Origin: a virus
Virus record (IMG/VR): IMGVR_UViG_3300044701_001212
Location: 1-44,561 of that record
Direction: 5' to 3' (one strand)
DNA length: 44,561 nt
Of the stretch, positions 7,679 to 15,256 are shown piece by piece; position 1 is the stretch's first letter; each line of letters begins with the position of its first letter. Under the pieces are notes generated by a model, which saw nothing but the letters and a program-made list of their open reading frames with translations, did not search any database and was not told where the DNA came from. The translations under genes were made by a program, and so were the position numbers.

Positions 7679-8866
7679 ATGTCACAACTACTCGAGTCAC
7701 GCTGGTCGGAAACCAAAGACGCCCTTTTAGAAGGTCTTCAAGGTAACAAGCGTTCAGTTATGGCAGCTACTCTAGAAAATACCCGCAAGTATTTGGCAGA
7801 GTCTGCTAGTGCTGGTGCTACATCCGCCGGTAACGTTGCAACCCTAAATCGTGTGATCCTTCCAGTGATCAGACGTGTGATGCCTACGGTCATCGCTAAT
7901 GAATTAGTTGGCGTTCAGCCAATGACTGGCCCAGTTGGTCAAATTCACACTCTACGTGTTCGTTATTCAGATAACTTCACAGGTAGCGCAGGTGGATCTG
8001 CAAGTGCTGGTGAAGAAGCACTAAGCCCATTCAAGATTGCTGAAGGCTATTCTGGTAACACAAACGGCAAGGCTGACGCTACTGCTGCTAAAGAAGGTGT
8101 TGCTGGTAACAGACTAAGCATTCAAATCTTGAAACAGACCGTCGAAGCTAAGACACGTAAATTGTCTGCTCGTTGGACGTTTGAAGCTGCTCAAGATGCA
8201 CAAGCCCAACAAGGCATTGACATCGAAGCAGAAATCATGGCTGCTTTGGCTCAAGAAATTACAGCTGAAATTGATCAAGAGGTTCTACGTAGCCTTAAGA
8301 CATTAGCTGGTACACAAAACAATGTTAACTACGATCAAAGCGCAGTTAGCGGTACTGCTACTTTCGTTGGTGATGAACACGCTGCTTTAGCAGTTGCTAT
8401 CAACCGTGTAAGTAACACAATCGCTCAGCGTACACGTCGTGGTGCTGGTAACTGGGCAGTTGTTAGCCCAACAGCATTGACAATTCTTCAAAGTGCTACA
8501 ACTTCTGCGTTCGCAAGAACAACAGAAGGTACTTTTGAAGCACCAACTAACACAAAGATGGTTGGTACTTTGAATGGCGCAATGAAAGTTTATGTTAACA
8601 CATATGCTGAACTAGAGTCAACAACTGATAAAGTTCTTATCGGTTACAAAGGTTCTAGCGAATCTGATGCAGCAGCATTCTATTGCCCATACATTCCATT
8701 GATGAGCAGTGGTGTTGTTCTAGATCCAAGCACATTCGAACCAGTAGTTAGCTTCATGACACGTTATGGTTATGTTGAGTTAACAAATACTGCTTCGTCT
8801 CTTGGTAACGCAGCAGACTACCTAGGTACCGTTGCCATTGACAACAGCAAGGTTTCGTTTACCTAA
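7679..8866 (+). CDS. gp23: Major capsid protein (T4 gp23-like)
   Basis: The 395-residue product builds the hexamers of the head. Family features include VMPTVIANELVGVQPMTGP near residue 70, the SIQILKQTVEAKTRKLSARW segment, AEIDQEVLRSL, and a C-terminal TRYGYVELTN. It is shorter than T4 gp23. Residues 37-42, KYLAES, match the prohead-protease consensus (Leu-x-Glu), so cleavage after Glu41 would remove a short N-terminal delta region and leave about 354 residues. ATG 7679 follows the strong site AAGGAGA (7665-7671). A hairpin terminator closes the gene at 8889-8912, ending the head operon. Identification rests on sequence pattern plus gene order and is firm. Confidence 0.96.
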   Translation: MSQLLESRWSETKDALLEGLQGNKRSVMAATLENTRKYLAESASAGATSAGNVATLNRVILPVIRRVMPTVIANELVGVQPMTGPVGQIHTLRVRYSDNFTGSAGGSASAGEEALSPFKIAEGYSGNTNGKADATAAKEGVAGNRLSIQILKQTVEAKTRKLSARWTFEAAQDAQAQQGIDIEAEIMAALAQEITAEIDQEVLRSLKTLAGTQNNVNYDQSAVSGTATFVGDEHAALAVAINRVSNTIAQRTRRGAGNWAVVSPTALTILQSATTSAFARTTEGTFEAPTNTKMVGTLNGAMKVYVNTYAELESTTDKVLIGYKGSSESDAAAFYCPYIPLMSSGVVLDPSTFEPVVSFMTRYGYVELTNTASSLGNAADYLGTVAIDNSKVSFT

Positions 8867-8888
8867 TCAAAACTTATGTTTTGTATTC

Positions 8889-8912
8889 AAAAAGGACCTT
8901 CGGGTCCTTTTT
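8889..8912 (+). terminator. Rho-independent terminator after the capsid gene
   Basis: GGACC (8894-8898), loop TTCG (8899-8902) and GGTCC (8903-8907) form a stem capped by a stable UUCG tetraloop, flanked by A5 and T5 that extend the pairing. A T-rich tail follows. It lies 23 bases after the capsid stop codon. Confidence 0.92.
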
Positions 8913-8920
8913 GTTTGACT

Positions 8921-8926
8921 TAAATA
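8921..8926 (+). promoter_or_regulatory. Putative T4-type late promoter (CTTAAATAT)
   Basis: TAAATA sits between the capsid terminator and the GTG start of the next gene, only four bases before it. The expected transcription start would fall at about the start codon. Confidence 0.45.
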
Positions 8927-8930
8927 TCTA

Positions 8931-9197
8931 GTGAAGATAGAATCAGAAAAAGATTTTACAAAACTAAGAGAACAGATTTACCTTTGGCGTAAACGCTTTT
9001 CAATGTTTAAACACGATGTGAATCAAATTGAACACATTGTGGAAAAACATATACAAAATCACAGCATTATAATGGTACAATATAGGCAAACACATAGTAA
9101 GGCTTGCTTAGAAAAAGCCCAATTAGAAATTGATGCTATTAATAGAGTCATAGCCACCGTAGAAAAAATTGAGCTGATGGCTATGCTGAGTAGATAA
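8931..9197 (+). CDS. Small conserved helical phage protein, function unknown
   Basis: An 88-residue basic helical protein beginning MKIESEKDFTKLREQIYLWR, with HDVNQIEHIVEKHIQNHS and EKAQLEIDAINRVIATVEK, ending MAMLSR. I recognise this as a type of small protein common in aquatic T4-like phages but know no function for it. The regular hydrophobic spacing suggests a helical hairpin or coiled coil. The GTG start has no Shine-Dalgarno sequence and lies four bases after a TAAATA motif; an internal ATG at 9003 would lose the conserved N-terminus. The gene directly precedes a glycosyltransferase gene (one base between stop and ATG), so the two are probably translated in a coupled way. Confidence 0.75.
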   Translation: MKIESEKDFTKLREQIYLWRKRFSMFKHDVNQIEHIVEKHIQNHSIIMVQYRQTHSKACLEKAQLEIDAINRVIATVEKIELMAMLSR

Positions 9198-9198
9198 G

Positions 9199-9873
9199 AT
9201 GAAGTCATTCCACATTGTATTATCTGGCCATAAATTAGGCGAGGAACTAGGAAGTAAAAATATAAACATAGCAAAGGGCTTTGGGTTAGATGCTGAGTTA
9301 TTTTCCGGTATTCCTGGCAATGATTGCAAAGATATTTTTAAACAGCACAAGGTAAAAAACGGATTTCGAGGAATAGGTGCTATTGGACAACGAGGATGTT
9401 TTCTTTCTCATTTTTTATTATGGAAAAAATGCATAGAATTAAATGAAACTATTGCTATCTTAGAGCACGACGGAGTATTTGTAAGGCCGTTGCCTAATAA
9501 TATAGAACAAAATTTTACAGATGTTTGTAGACTAGAAGCATTCAGGCATTGGGATCCAACCTACGAAACTCAAATTTCTTCTAGCATCTCATGCGATATA
9601 AAATTTGAAAAACCAATTACTGAATTTCAAAATCTAATCACAGGCAGATTTTACGTTGGTTATTATGGATATTTAATAAAGCCTAGCGGAGCAGAGAAAC
9701 TAATACATCACGCAAAACATGTTGGAGCTATACCTGTAGATATGTTTGTAGGAACAAATATAGTTGATATAGTATCAGTGACAGCTACCATTGTTAGATT
9801 AGATGAAGTTTATATTGGAAGAGTTACAGAACTGAGCACTACTTACAATTTTAATAATGCACTAGAAGGATAA
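9199..9873 (+). CDS. Glycosyltransferase family 25-like protein
   Basis: A 224-residue protein with the GT25 (LPS-type galactosyl/glucosyltransferase) pattern: an N-terminal strand MKSFHIVLSG, then IGQRGCFLSHFLLWKKCIE (residues 62-80) matching the family's GCxxSH...W motif, and AILEHDGVF (86-94) at the position of the metal-binding ExDD-type motif. The motif reads Glu-His-Asp rather than the usual Glu-Asp-Asp. A later YYGYLIKPSGAEKLI segment is the family's usual C-terminal helix entry. It likely transfers a sugar from a nucleotide donor, either to host surface glycans or to a virion protein; the substrate cannot be told. ATG directly follows the upstream stop. No glycosyltransferase lies at this place in T4, so this is an accessory gene. 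Confidence 0.78.
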   Translation: MKSFHIVLSGHKLGEELGSKNINIAKGFGLDAELFSGIPGNDCKDIFKQHKVKNGFRGIGAIGQRGCFLSHFLLWKKCIELNETIAILEHDGVFVRPLPNNIEQNFTDVCRLEAFRHWDPTYETQISSSISCDIKFEKPITEFQNLITGRFYVGYYGYLIKPSGAEKLIHHAKHVGAIPVDMFVGTNIVDIVSVTATIVRLDEVYIGRVTELSTTYNFNNALEG

Positions 9874-9876
9874 ATA
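9871..9876 (+). promoter_or_regulatory. Putative T4-type late promoter (GGATAAATAT)
   Basis: TAAATA overlaps the stop codon of the glycosyltransferase gene and lies about 77 bases before the next start, giving a leader of about 70 bases that contains two small hairpins. Confidence 0.5.
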
Positions 9877-9879
9877 TTA

Positions 9880-9919
9880 TATCTAACAATAGATACAGAT
9901 TTATGCAGAATCCCTCTGC
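9880..9919 (+). promoter_or_regulatory. Two small hairpins in a late-mRNA leader
   Basis: TATCTA (9880-9885), loop ACAA, TAGATA (9890-9895) is a perfect six-pair stem. GCAGA (9905-9909), loop ATCCC, TCTGC (9915-9919) is a perfect five-pair stem. Both lie between the late promoter motif and the ribosome binding site AAGGAGA (9942-9948). Their function, perhaps mRNA stability, is not known. Confidence 0.4.
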
Positions 9920-9953
9920 GTAGACCTAAAACGTCAAATTTAAGGAGAAACAA

Positions 9954-10346
9954 ATGGGACGCCCAATTAATAAAAGATGGTTTGGTTCAGTAGGCACAGG
10001 AACAGGAACAGGATTACTTACAGGAAATAATCTTCCAATTAGATTTAAAACAGATGGCTCGGTATTAGAAGGCTATATCGCTAGACAAAAAGGTGCTAGG
10101 ACATTTCTATGCAATGCTGATAACGTTTCGCCTCCAGCAGCTAATGTAAGATGCAAACTAGTACAGGGCACTAATAGTGATCCAGTAAATAACGGCGAAG
10201 CAACTTTAGTAGGAATACTAAATGGATCTCCGATTACTCTTCGAAAGTTAACAAACAAAATTGCTACAGACTTTAATGGTGTTCGATATAAGTGGACATT
10301 AACAGACGATTCATCGCAAACATTATTAATTTTAACAGCAATCTAA
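9954..10346 (+). CDS. Putative virion structural protein (130 aa)
   Basis: It starts MGRPINKRWFGSVGTGTGTG, an opening I associate with small structural proteins of aquatic T4-like phages. The rest is predicted beta-rich, with ARQKGARTFLC and a C-terminal VRYKWTLTDDSSQTLLILTAI. No catalytic motif, signal peptide or membrane segment is visible. It has a strong ribosome binding site (AAGGAGA) and its own late promoter motif, and it heads the fibre/structural block. Its function is unknown; a structural role is inferred from context. Confidence 0.68.
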   Translation: MGRPINKRWFGSVGTGTGTGLLTGNNLPIRFKTDGSVLEGYIARQKGARTFLCNADNVSPPAANVRCKLVQGTNSDPVNNGEATLVGILNGSPITLRKLTNKIATDFNGVRYKWTLTDDSSQTLLILTAI

Positions 10347-10359
10347 TTTAAGGGTTGGT

Positions 10360-11367
10360 ATGGGACAATATCTACAGGTCAACGGCGACTATAACATCAA
10401 AACCGGTGAAGGTAAAACAATTACCTTAGATACCGGGCCCGGTGTTGGGGAAGTAAGAGTAACTGGTAATTTGCTTGTTGACGGTGATACATTAACCGTT
10501 TCTGCCGAAAACTTAAACGTTCAAGATAATATAATCACTTTAAACTATGGTGAAACTGGTGCCGGTGTTACTTTAGGTACTGCCGGCATTCAAATTGATA
10601 GAGGAACTTTAGATCCTACGTTCTTTGTCTATAACGAAAGTGATGATAGCTGGAACATAAAAACAGGCACAGGATTTTTGCCTAGTAAGTTACGATTAAC
10701 AGAGCTGTTAACTGACAGCGATACTTTAAATCCTAATACAAATAGAACTGGGGATTTAACCTTAATCGGAACAGGAACTGGGGTATTATCAGTAAAGGGA
10801 ACTACGGCCTACGAACTACAAGTTACAGACGACGATGACGTTCCTAATAAAGCATATGTTGATAATGCTATTCAAACTAACCCAACCTTTCAAATTTTAA
10901 GAGGTGATACTAGGACCGTAGCGTTTGACATAGGTAGCCCAGTTGATCCGTTGTTGTTTCCGATAGGTCCTTATTTTGTTCAACCTAGCGAAAGTTTAAT
11001 TTCTGTAGTTGTAGATGATAATATTGTAGGTCAATTCTTTTCTAATAGAGTACAGCTAGCAGGAGTTACATTTTTTACAGAAGATCCAACACCTGCTAAT
11101 CCGTTGATTCCCGATGCGGCTGTTATTCAAACAATTAACACTAACGCAAATATTAAACTTGAAACAAACGGCACAGGAAAAGTTGAAATTACTTATGCTA
11201 TGCAATTTAACAATCACGGAGCAACACCTGCTTCTGTAGCTAATAGTAGTTTAATTTATGGAGGATCTGTTGGAGTTGGCACAACTGGTTTGTATTTTAC
11301 AAACACTATAAAGAATGACGAGCTAATTAGCAAAAACAAAGCATTAGTTTTTAGCATGATATTTTAA
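10360..11367 (+). CDS. Tail fibre-like structural protein (335 aa)
   Basis: A beta-rich protein without enzyme motifs. The N-terminal half has short repeats of the kind seen in phage fibres: TLDTGPGVGEVRVTGNLLVD, TLTVSAENLNVQDNIITL and LTLIGTGTGVLSVKGT. The NLNVQDNIITLNYGE segment and the later NTNANIKLETNGTGKVEI recur in weaker form in the paralogous fibre genes at 12270 and 13481 (LEIDASGTGKVDI, LELRTNGTGIVDI). I infer a trimeric or beta-helical tail fibre component. Starts at ATG behind AAGGG, 13 bases after the previous stop. Confidence 0.72.
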   Translation: MGQYLQVNGDYNIKTGEGKTITLDTGPGVGEVRVTGNLLVDGDTLTVSAENLNVQDNIITLNYGETGAGVTLGTAGIQIDRGTLDPTFFVYNESDDSWNIKTGTGFLPSKLRLTELLTDSDTLNPNTNRTGDLTLIGTGTGVLSVKGTTAYELQVTDDDDVPNKAYVDNAIQTNPTFQILRGDTRTVAFDIGSPVDPLLFPIGPYFVQPSESLISVVVDDNIVGQFFSNRVQLAGVTFFTEDPTPANPLIPDAAVIQTINTNANIKLETNGTGKVEITYAMQFNNHGATPASVANSSLIYGGSVGVGTTGLYFTNTIKNDELISKNKALVFSMIF

Positions 11368-11377
11368 GAGATAACAA

Positions 11378-11746
11378 ATGATATACAGCACACAATTAAC
11401 TACCACTGGCGACACATTAGTTTATACTAGCAGCACAACAGGAGCTCCTATTGGCCCGGGTGTTAGTGGACAAACAAATGCTGTGACTTGTATTATAGTT
11501 TGTAATACAGGAACGCCAAACTTAACAGACGAAACGATTAATAGTTCGACATTAACTTTAAATTTAGTTATCAGTGGAGGTGTTAGCAGCAATACCAATA
11601 CTATTGTAAAAAATTTAATTGTTCCTGCAGGAGAAACGGTATTTTTCAGTGATGAAAGAATAGTTTTAAATTCTGGAGATCAAATTAGAGCAACTGCTAG
11701 TGCCGCTAACTTATTAAGTATAACCGTGAGTTCGTTACCAGTATGA
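11378..11746 (+). CDS. Small beta-sandwich-like structural protein (122 aa)
   Basis: All-beta, Thr/Ser-rich, 122 residues. The pattern AVTCIIVCNTGTPNL, then a strand pair, LIVPAGETVFFSDERIVLNSGDQIRATAS and a final ITVSSLPV strand resembles the small proteins at 14541 and 29145 (each has a 'core strand, Cys-Asn, loop, later Gly-Asp/Glu turn' order). I infer a common small virion or fibre-attachment fold. The stop overlaps the next gene's start (ATGA), so translation of the two is coupled. There is only a weak ribosome binding site. Confidence 0.62.
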   Translation: MIYSTQLTTTGDTLVYTSSTTGAPIGPGVSGQTNAVTCIIVCNTGTPNLTDETINSSTLTLNLVISGGVSSNTNTIVKNLIVPAGETVFFSDERIVLNSGDQIRATASAANLLSITVSSLPV

Positions 11747-12267
11747 AATTCTTAAAACAGAAAACACTTAGCAAATTTAGTCCCAGCGACAATACGTTGT
11801 TTACTAATCATTACGGAAGAGCCGTTATGGATCTTACCGGAGCATTGCGACTACCAAAAGGTACTACAATACAACGTCCACAATTAAGCGGAGTGCGCAC
11901 CCCTAACGGCGGAAATGGATTCATAAGATATAATACCAGTCTAGGACCAGACGGTATTAATGAAATTGGATTAGAAGCATATATTGGTGGAGTATGGGAA
12001 GTCGTTAAAGCCCCAGGGTCTGCAGCAATACAAAAACAAACGTTAGGACCTGGCGACGATGTCGAAACAACATTTGGACCACTAGATCAAATTCCTAGTT
12101 CTGAAAATAATATCATAGTGTTAGTTGAAAACGTTATGCAAATTTCAGATACTAACTTTAATCTAACATATGATTACGGTGGAACTATAGGAGATACTAG
12201 AATTGTGTTTACTAGTCCGGTTCCTACAGACAAGTATGTTACAATATTCTTTGGATACGCAAACTAA
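11743..12267 (+). CDS. Putative structural protein (174 aa)
   Basis: It overlaps the previous gene by four bases (ATGA). Segments GRAVMDLTGALRLPKGTTIQ and RPQLSGVRTPNGGNGFIRYN echo the C-terminal cap motif of the fibre proteins here (ERP...G...RYNT...W), and the end KYVTIFFGYAN resembles their hydrophobic C-termini. The central DDVETTFGPLDQIPSSENN and NIIVLVENVMQISDTNFNLT look like a separate beta domain. Probably a fibre-associated virion protein; no precise function can be given. Confidence 0.65.
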   Translation: MKFLKQKTLSKFSPSDNTLFTNHYGRAVMDLTGALRLPKGTTIQRPQLSGVRTPNGGNGFIRYNTSLGPDGINEIGLEAYIGGVWEVVKAPGSAAIQKQTLGPGDDVETTFGPLDQIPSSENNIIVLVENVMQISDTNFNLTYDYGGTIGDTRIVFTSPVPTDKYVTIFFGYAN

Positions 12268-12269
12268 TT

Positions 12270-13346
12270 ATGTCACAACTAGGCCGCATTTCTGGACCAT
12301 TACTATTAAACAATCTAGTTAGGGACGGAGTTAATCTTACATTCAGAAATGCTGCCGTAGATCCTGACTTACTGGTTTTAGAAGTTAATGAAAGAAAATT
12401 AGGAATTAATGTTAGCGTTCCTGATGTGGATTTAGATATTAACTCTACGGCAAAATTTACCAACGGTATAGTTAACGGAACACGAGCAGAAATTGATAAT
12501 ATAATTTTTAACACCAACGGCACAATCACTACCACCGTTGGTCCTATTATCATCGCACCAACAGGCGTTGATGCATATGTAGAATATGGAAAAGTTTTAA
12601 ACACTGATCTAGAACTTAAAGACAATTATATTCAAACTCTTAACTCAAATCAAAATTTAGAAATAGATGCCAGCGGTACTGGAAAAGTTGATATATTAGC
12701 TTCTACGGCAATTACTGGAAATTTAGGAGTAACAGGAAATATTAACTCTGCTGGCACCGTTCAATTAAACGGACAATTTATAATAGGCGATAGTCCTATC
12801 GATACCGTAACTATTACTCCTGATTTTTCTCAAAATATCACACCGGGAACTACACTAGCATACGATCTTGGTAAATCAGATAAGCGATGGGCAGAAATGG
12901 GAGTTGCAGATTTATCAGCGGTAGACAATATTCAAACTAATTCTGTTATCATTAGCTCTCAAATGCAGATTTCTGGTAATACAATTACTTCTATACAGAG
13001 CAACGATGACCTTGTATTAAATTCTAGTACAGGTAATATCACCATTGAAAGTTTAACATTCAATCAAGGAACTATAACTAATAATACTGCTTCACAAAAT
13101 TTAGTCTTGGTTCACACAGGTACTGGTTATCTAACAATTACAGATACTAATGCTATAAGAATTCCAGCCGGAACAGCAGCTGAAAGACCGGGAATAGAAA
13201 TTGGTGAAACTCGTTGGAATACAGACCTTGACTATCTTGAATGTTTTGACGGCACAACATGGCAAGTAGCCACCGGCGGCGGCGTTGTTGTAACCCCGGC
13301 CGTCATGGAAGAATTGGGTCACATTTACACCCTAGTCTTCGGCTAA
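12270..13346 (+). CDS. Tail fibre protein, paralogue 1 (358 aa)
   Basis: Begins MSQLGRISGPLLLNNLVRDG, nearly the same as the next gene's N-terminus (GRISGPLLKANLVRDGIDL), and shares its full architecture. There is an N-terminal attachment domain with LEVNERKLGIN, then beta-repeat units (NLEIDASGTGKVDI, AITGNLGVTGNI, IIGDSPIDTVTI), the YDLGKSDKRWAEM segment common in phage fibres, and a C-terminal cap with AERPGIEIGETRWNTD and LEXFDGTTW (X is Cys). It ends IYTLVFG. Likely a trimeric fibre subunit. The start lies two bases after the previous stop without a clear ribosome binding site, suggesting coupling. Confidence 0.78.
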   Translation: MSQLGRISGPLLLNNLVRDGVNLTFRNAAVDPDLLVLEVNERKLGINVSVPDVDLDINSTAKFTNGIVNGTRAEIDNIIFNTNGTITTTVGPIIIAPTGVDAYVEYGKVLNTDLELKDNYIQTLNSNQNLEIDASGTGKVDILASTAITGNLGVTGNINSAGTVQLNGQFIIGDSPIDTVTITPDFSQNITPGTTLAYDLGKSDKRWAEMGVADLSAVDNIQTNSVIISSQMQISGNTITSIQSNDDLVLNSSTGNITIESLTFNQGTITNNTASQNLVLVHTGTGYLTITDTNAIRIPAGTAAERPGIEIGETRWNTDLDYLECFDGTTWQVATGGGVVVTPAVMEELGHIYTLVFG

Positions 13347-13360
13347 ATCCTTAATCTGAC

Positions 13361-13366
13361 TAAATA
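13361..13366 (+). promoter_or_regulatory. Putative T4-type late promoter (GACTAAATAC)
   Basis: TAAATA lies 114 bases before the second fibre paralogue in the longest intergenic gap of the fibre block. The predicted transcript begins just before a ten-pair hairpin. Confidence 0.5.
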
Positions 13367-13374
13367 CTAGTGAT

Positions 13375-13480
13375 TAGGAAGGATGACCAATCCTTCCTAT
13401 GGTCAACCTGTGGTAAACCAGCATAGAGCGAAAGCTGAGAATTCGGTTAACCGTGAAACACGGGGTATTTAGGAGAGCAG
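13375..13480 (+). promoter_or_regulatory. Structured 5' leader with several hairpins
   Basis: The gap holds no ORF. It contains TAGGAAGGAT (13375-13384) with ATCCTTCCTA (13390-13399) around a five-base loop, a perfect ten-pair stem. Next come AGC-GAAA-GCT (13427-13436), a GNRA tetraloop hairpin, then the palindrome CGGTTAACCG (13444-13453), then CCGTG-AAA-CACGG (13451-13463), which shares bases with the palindrome. GGTCAACC, GGTAAACC and GGTTAACC occur at 13401, 13412 and 13445. The ribosome binding site AGGAGA (13471-13476) follows. I do not recognise a known riboswitch class. It could protect the mRNA or control translation. Confidence 0.5.
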
Positions 13481-14533
13481 ATGGCGATTGGTCGTATTTC
13501 CGGTCCGCTCTTAAAGGCTAATCTCGTACGAGACGGAATTGATTTAGCTTTTGAGACGAACCTACTCTATCTTGATGTTGATCCAGGGCGCATCGGTATA
13601 AACACGGCTACTCCTCAATACGACCTAGACGTAGTAGGTACAACAAGAACAACAGATTTAGAGATTACCAACCAATTAAACATTGGTAACTTTAACATCA
13701 CTGGTAACACCATTAGCAGCAATCTTCAAACAATCAGCTTTGTTGCAGCAGCCGGTGAAGCCACAGCATACCATTCCAGATTAATTGTTAATGATTTAGA
13801 ATTAGACGGAAACTCTATTTCTACTATTAGTTCTAATGCAAACTTAGAATTGAGAACCAACGGCACCGGCATAGTTGATATTTTGTCTTCTACTGATATT
13901 ACAGGAAATTTATCAGTAAGCGGAAATATTACAGCGCAAGGCAATATTACAATTGGCGGGAATTTAATCATTGGTGACAGCATAACAGACAGCATTACGA
14001 TTAATGCTAGTATTCAGAGCGATTTAATACCAGAAAGTGATATAACATATGATCTAGGTTCTTCTTCTTACAAATGGAGAAATATCTATGCTCAGGGAAT
14101 TTTTGCTACTAATTTAAATTTAAGTAGTTTTAATGTTGGGAATATTCAATTATTTGATAATGCTATTTCTACTACAACCGGACAAGATTTAATCATTGAT
14201 GCCAACGGCACTGGTTCAGTTAGGATTGGCGATTTTTCAATTAGTGGTAGCACTATAACAAATACAGCAACTAATGGTATAACAGAAATAAATCATACTG
14301 GTACTGGCTATTTTAAAATTAATGGTACTAATGCATTTATACCACCAGTTGGAACAACTGGAGAACGTCCTACTGCCTATGCTGTAGAAGGTATGACACG
14401 TTATAATACAGATTCAAAGGCTTTAGAAATTTGGGACGGTAGCGGCTGGGTCAGCCCTGCAGGTACAATTGGTGCAGTCTCTGAATCAACAGCGAACGAC
14501 ATTGCGATTAGATTCGCTTTGATATTAGGATAA
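13481..14533 (+). CDS. Tail fibre protein, paralogue 2 (350 aa)
   Basis: A paralogue of the preceding fibre gene throughout: GRISGPLLKANLVRDGIDL at the start, DPGRIGINTATPQYDLDVVG, repeated beta units (NLELRTNGTGIVDI, DITGNLSVSGNI, LIIGDSITDSITI), then SDITYDLGSSSYKWRNIYAQ. The C-terminal cap has GERPTAYAVEGMTRYNTDSK and LEIWDGSGW, and it ends IAIRFALILG. A third, shorter relative lies at 37085. Probably a tail fibre or fibre-linker subunit. It has its own late promoter motif, structured leader and strong ribosome binding site, unlike its sister, so its expression level may be set separately. Confidence 0.8.
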   Translation: MAIGRISGPLLKANLVRDGIDLAFETNLLYLDVDPGRIGINTATPQYDLDVVGTTRTTDLEITNQLNIGNFNITGNTISSNLQTISFVAAAGEATAYHSRLIVNDLELDGNSISTISSNANLELRTNGTGIVDILSSTDITGNLSVSGNITAQGNITIGGNLIIGDSITDSITINASIQSDLIPESDITYDLGSSSYKWRNIYAQGIFATNLNLSSFNVGNIQLFDNAISTTTGQDLIIDANGTGSVRIGDFSISGSTITNTATNGITEINHTGTGYFKINGTNAFIPPVGTTGERPTAYAVEGMTRYNTDSKALEIWDGSGWVSPAGTIGAVSESTANDIAIRFALILG

Positions 14534-14540
14534 AAGAAAT

Positions 14541-14873
14541 ATGCCAACAACATTTAAACATGCTGTTAACAAAAATATAGGAACAACTCCAGTTGATGTT
14601 GTTCAGGTCCCAGTGGGGTTTAGAGCTACGGTTATTGGTTGCAACATAGCCAATGTAACAGAGTACGACACCGTGAGTGTTGATGTTTTTGTAGTCAGTG
14701 AAGATAGCGAACAAGCAACATATGTAAAAGGACTAACCATAAGTCCAAATTCTGCGGTAAAAATTATTACCAACGGTGAGAAATTAATTCTTCCTGAAAC
14801 CGCAGGATTAAGAATTAAAAGTGACACTGCTGATAGTGTTGATGTAGTGGTTAGTTATGTAGAAATATCATAA
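14541..14873 (+). CDS. Small beta-sandwich-like structural protein (110 aa)
   Basis: Contains TTPVDVVQVPVGFRATVIGCN, then SVDVFVVSEDSEQATYVKGL and SPNSAVKIITNGEKLILPET, followed by LRIKSDTADSVDVVVSYVEIS. This order of strands (Cys-Asn after the core strand, a later 'G-E-K-L' turn, a final V-V-S-Y strand) parallels the proteins at 11378 and 29145. No enzyme motif. A decoration or fibre-joint protein is the likeliest reading. It lies seven bases after the fibre gene and nine before the next gene. Confidence 0.63.
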   Translation: MPTTFKHAVNKNIGTTPVDVVQVPVGFRATVIGCNIANVTEYDTVSVDVFVVSEDSEQATYVKGLTISPNSAVKIITNGEKLILPETAGLRIKSDTADSVDVVVSYVEIS

Positions 14874-14882
14874 GGATAAAAT

Positions 14883-15251
14883 ATGAATAATAATTATTAT
14901 TTAGGAAACGACCCGTATACAAGGTTAGGCGATACTCCTAGATTTTTCTACGGCCTAAGAAAAAATGAAAACGGTAGTTTGTTTTTACAAAGAAGCGATC
15001 AGTTAAAAAGTAACGAAACGATCGAATTGAATAATATTGGTGAACCGTCGGGAAATTATACGGACTTTGAAGTTGGTGTTGATTTTTTTGAAGGGATAGA
15101 TGTAAATCACAATCCTGCTTTTGAAAATTTAAGATATCAACAATATCGTTGGGACGATCGAGCTATATTTTATTATATAGACAATGACGGCCAGCTTGTT
15201 GCAAAAATCAATAACGGACATGAATATGACTCCGGCGCATCAGAGGATTAA
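14883..15251 (+). CDS. Conserved structural protein of T4-like aquatic phages (122 aa)
   Basis: The N-terminus MNNNYYLGNDPYTRLGDTPR, followed by FFYGLRKNENGSLFLQRSDQ and then DFEVGVDFFEGIDVNHNPAF, RYQQYRWDDRAIFYYIDNDG and QLVAKINNG, is a pattern I have seen in uncharacterised virion genes next to large repeat-bearing tail genes of cyanophage type. It is Asn/Tyr/Asp-rich with no catalytic motif. The ribosome binding site AAGGAT precedes ATG 14883. The gene abuts the first giant tail protein (five bases apart), which suggests they work together, perhaps as a connector. Function unknown. Confidence 0.7.
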   Translation: MNNNYYLGNDPYTRLGDTPRFFYGLRKNENGSLFLQRSDQLKSNETIELNNIGEPSGNYTDFEVGVDFFEGIDVNHNPAFENLRYQQYRWDDRAIFYYIDNDGQLVAKINNGHEYDSGASED

Positions 15252-15256
15252 TTTAA

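Noticed and set aside
13376-13463. A known riboswitch or tRNA in the fibre leader
   Set aside because: The hairpins do not match any class I recognise and there is no cloverleaf or CCA-type acceptor.
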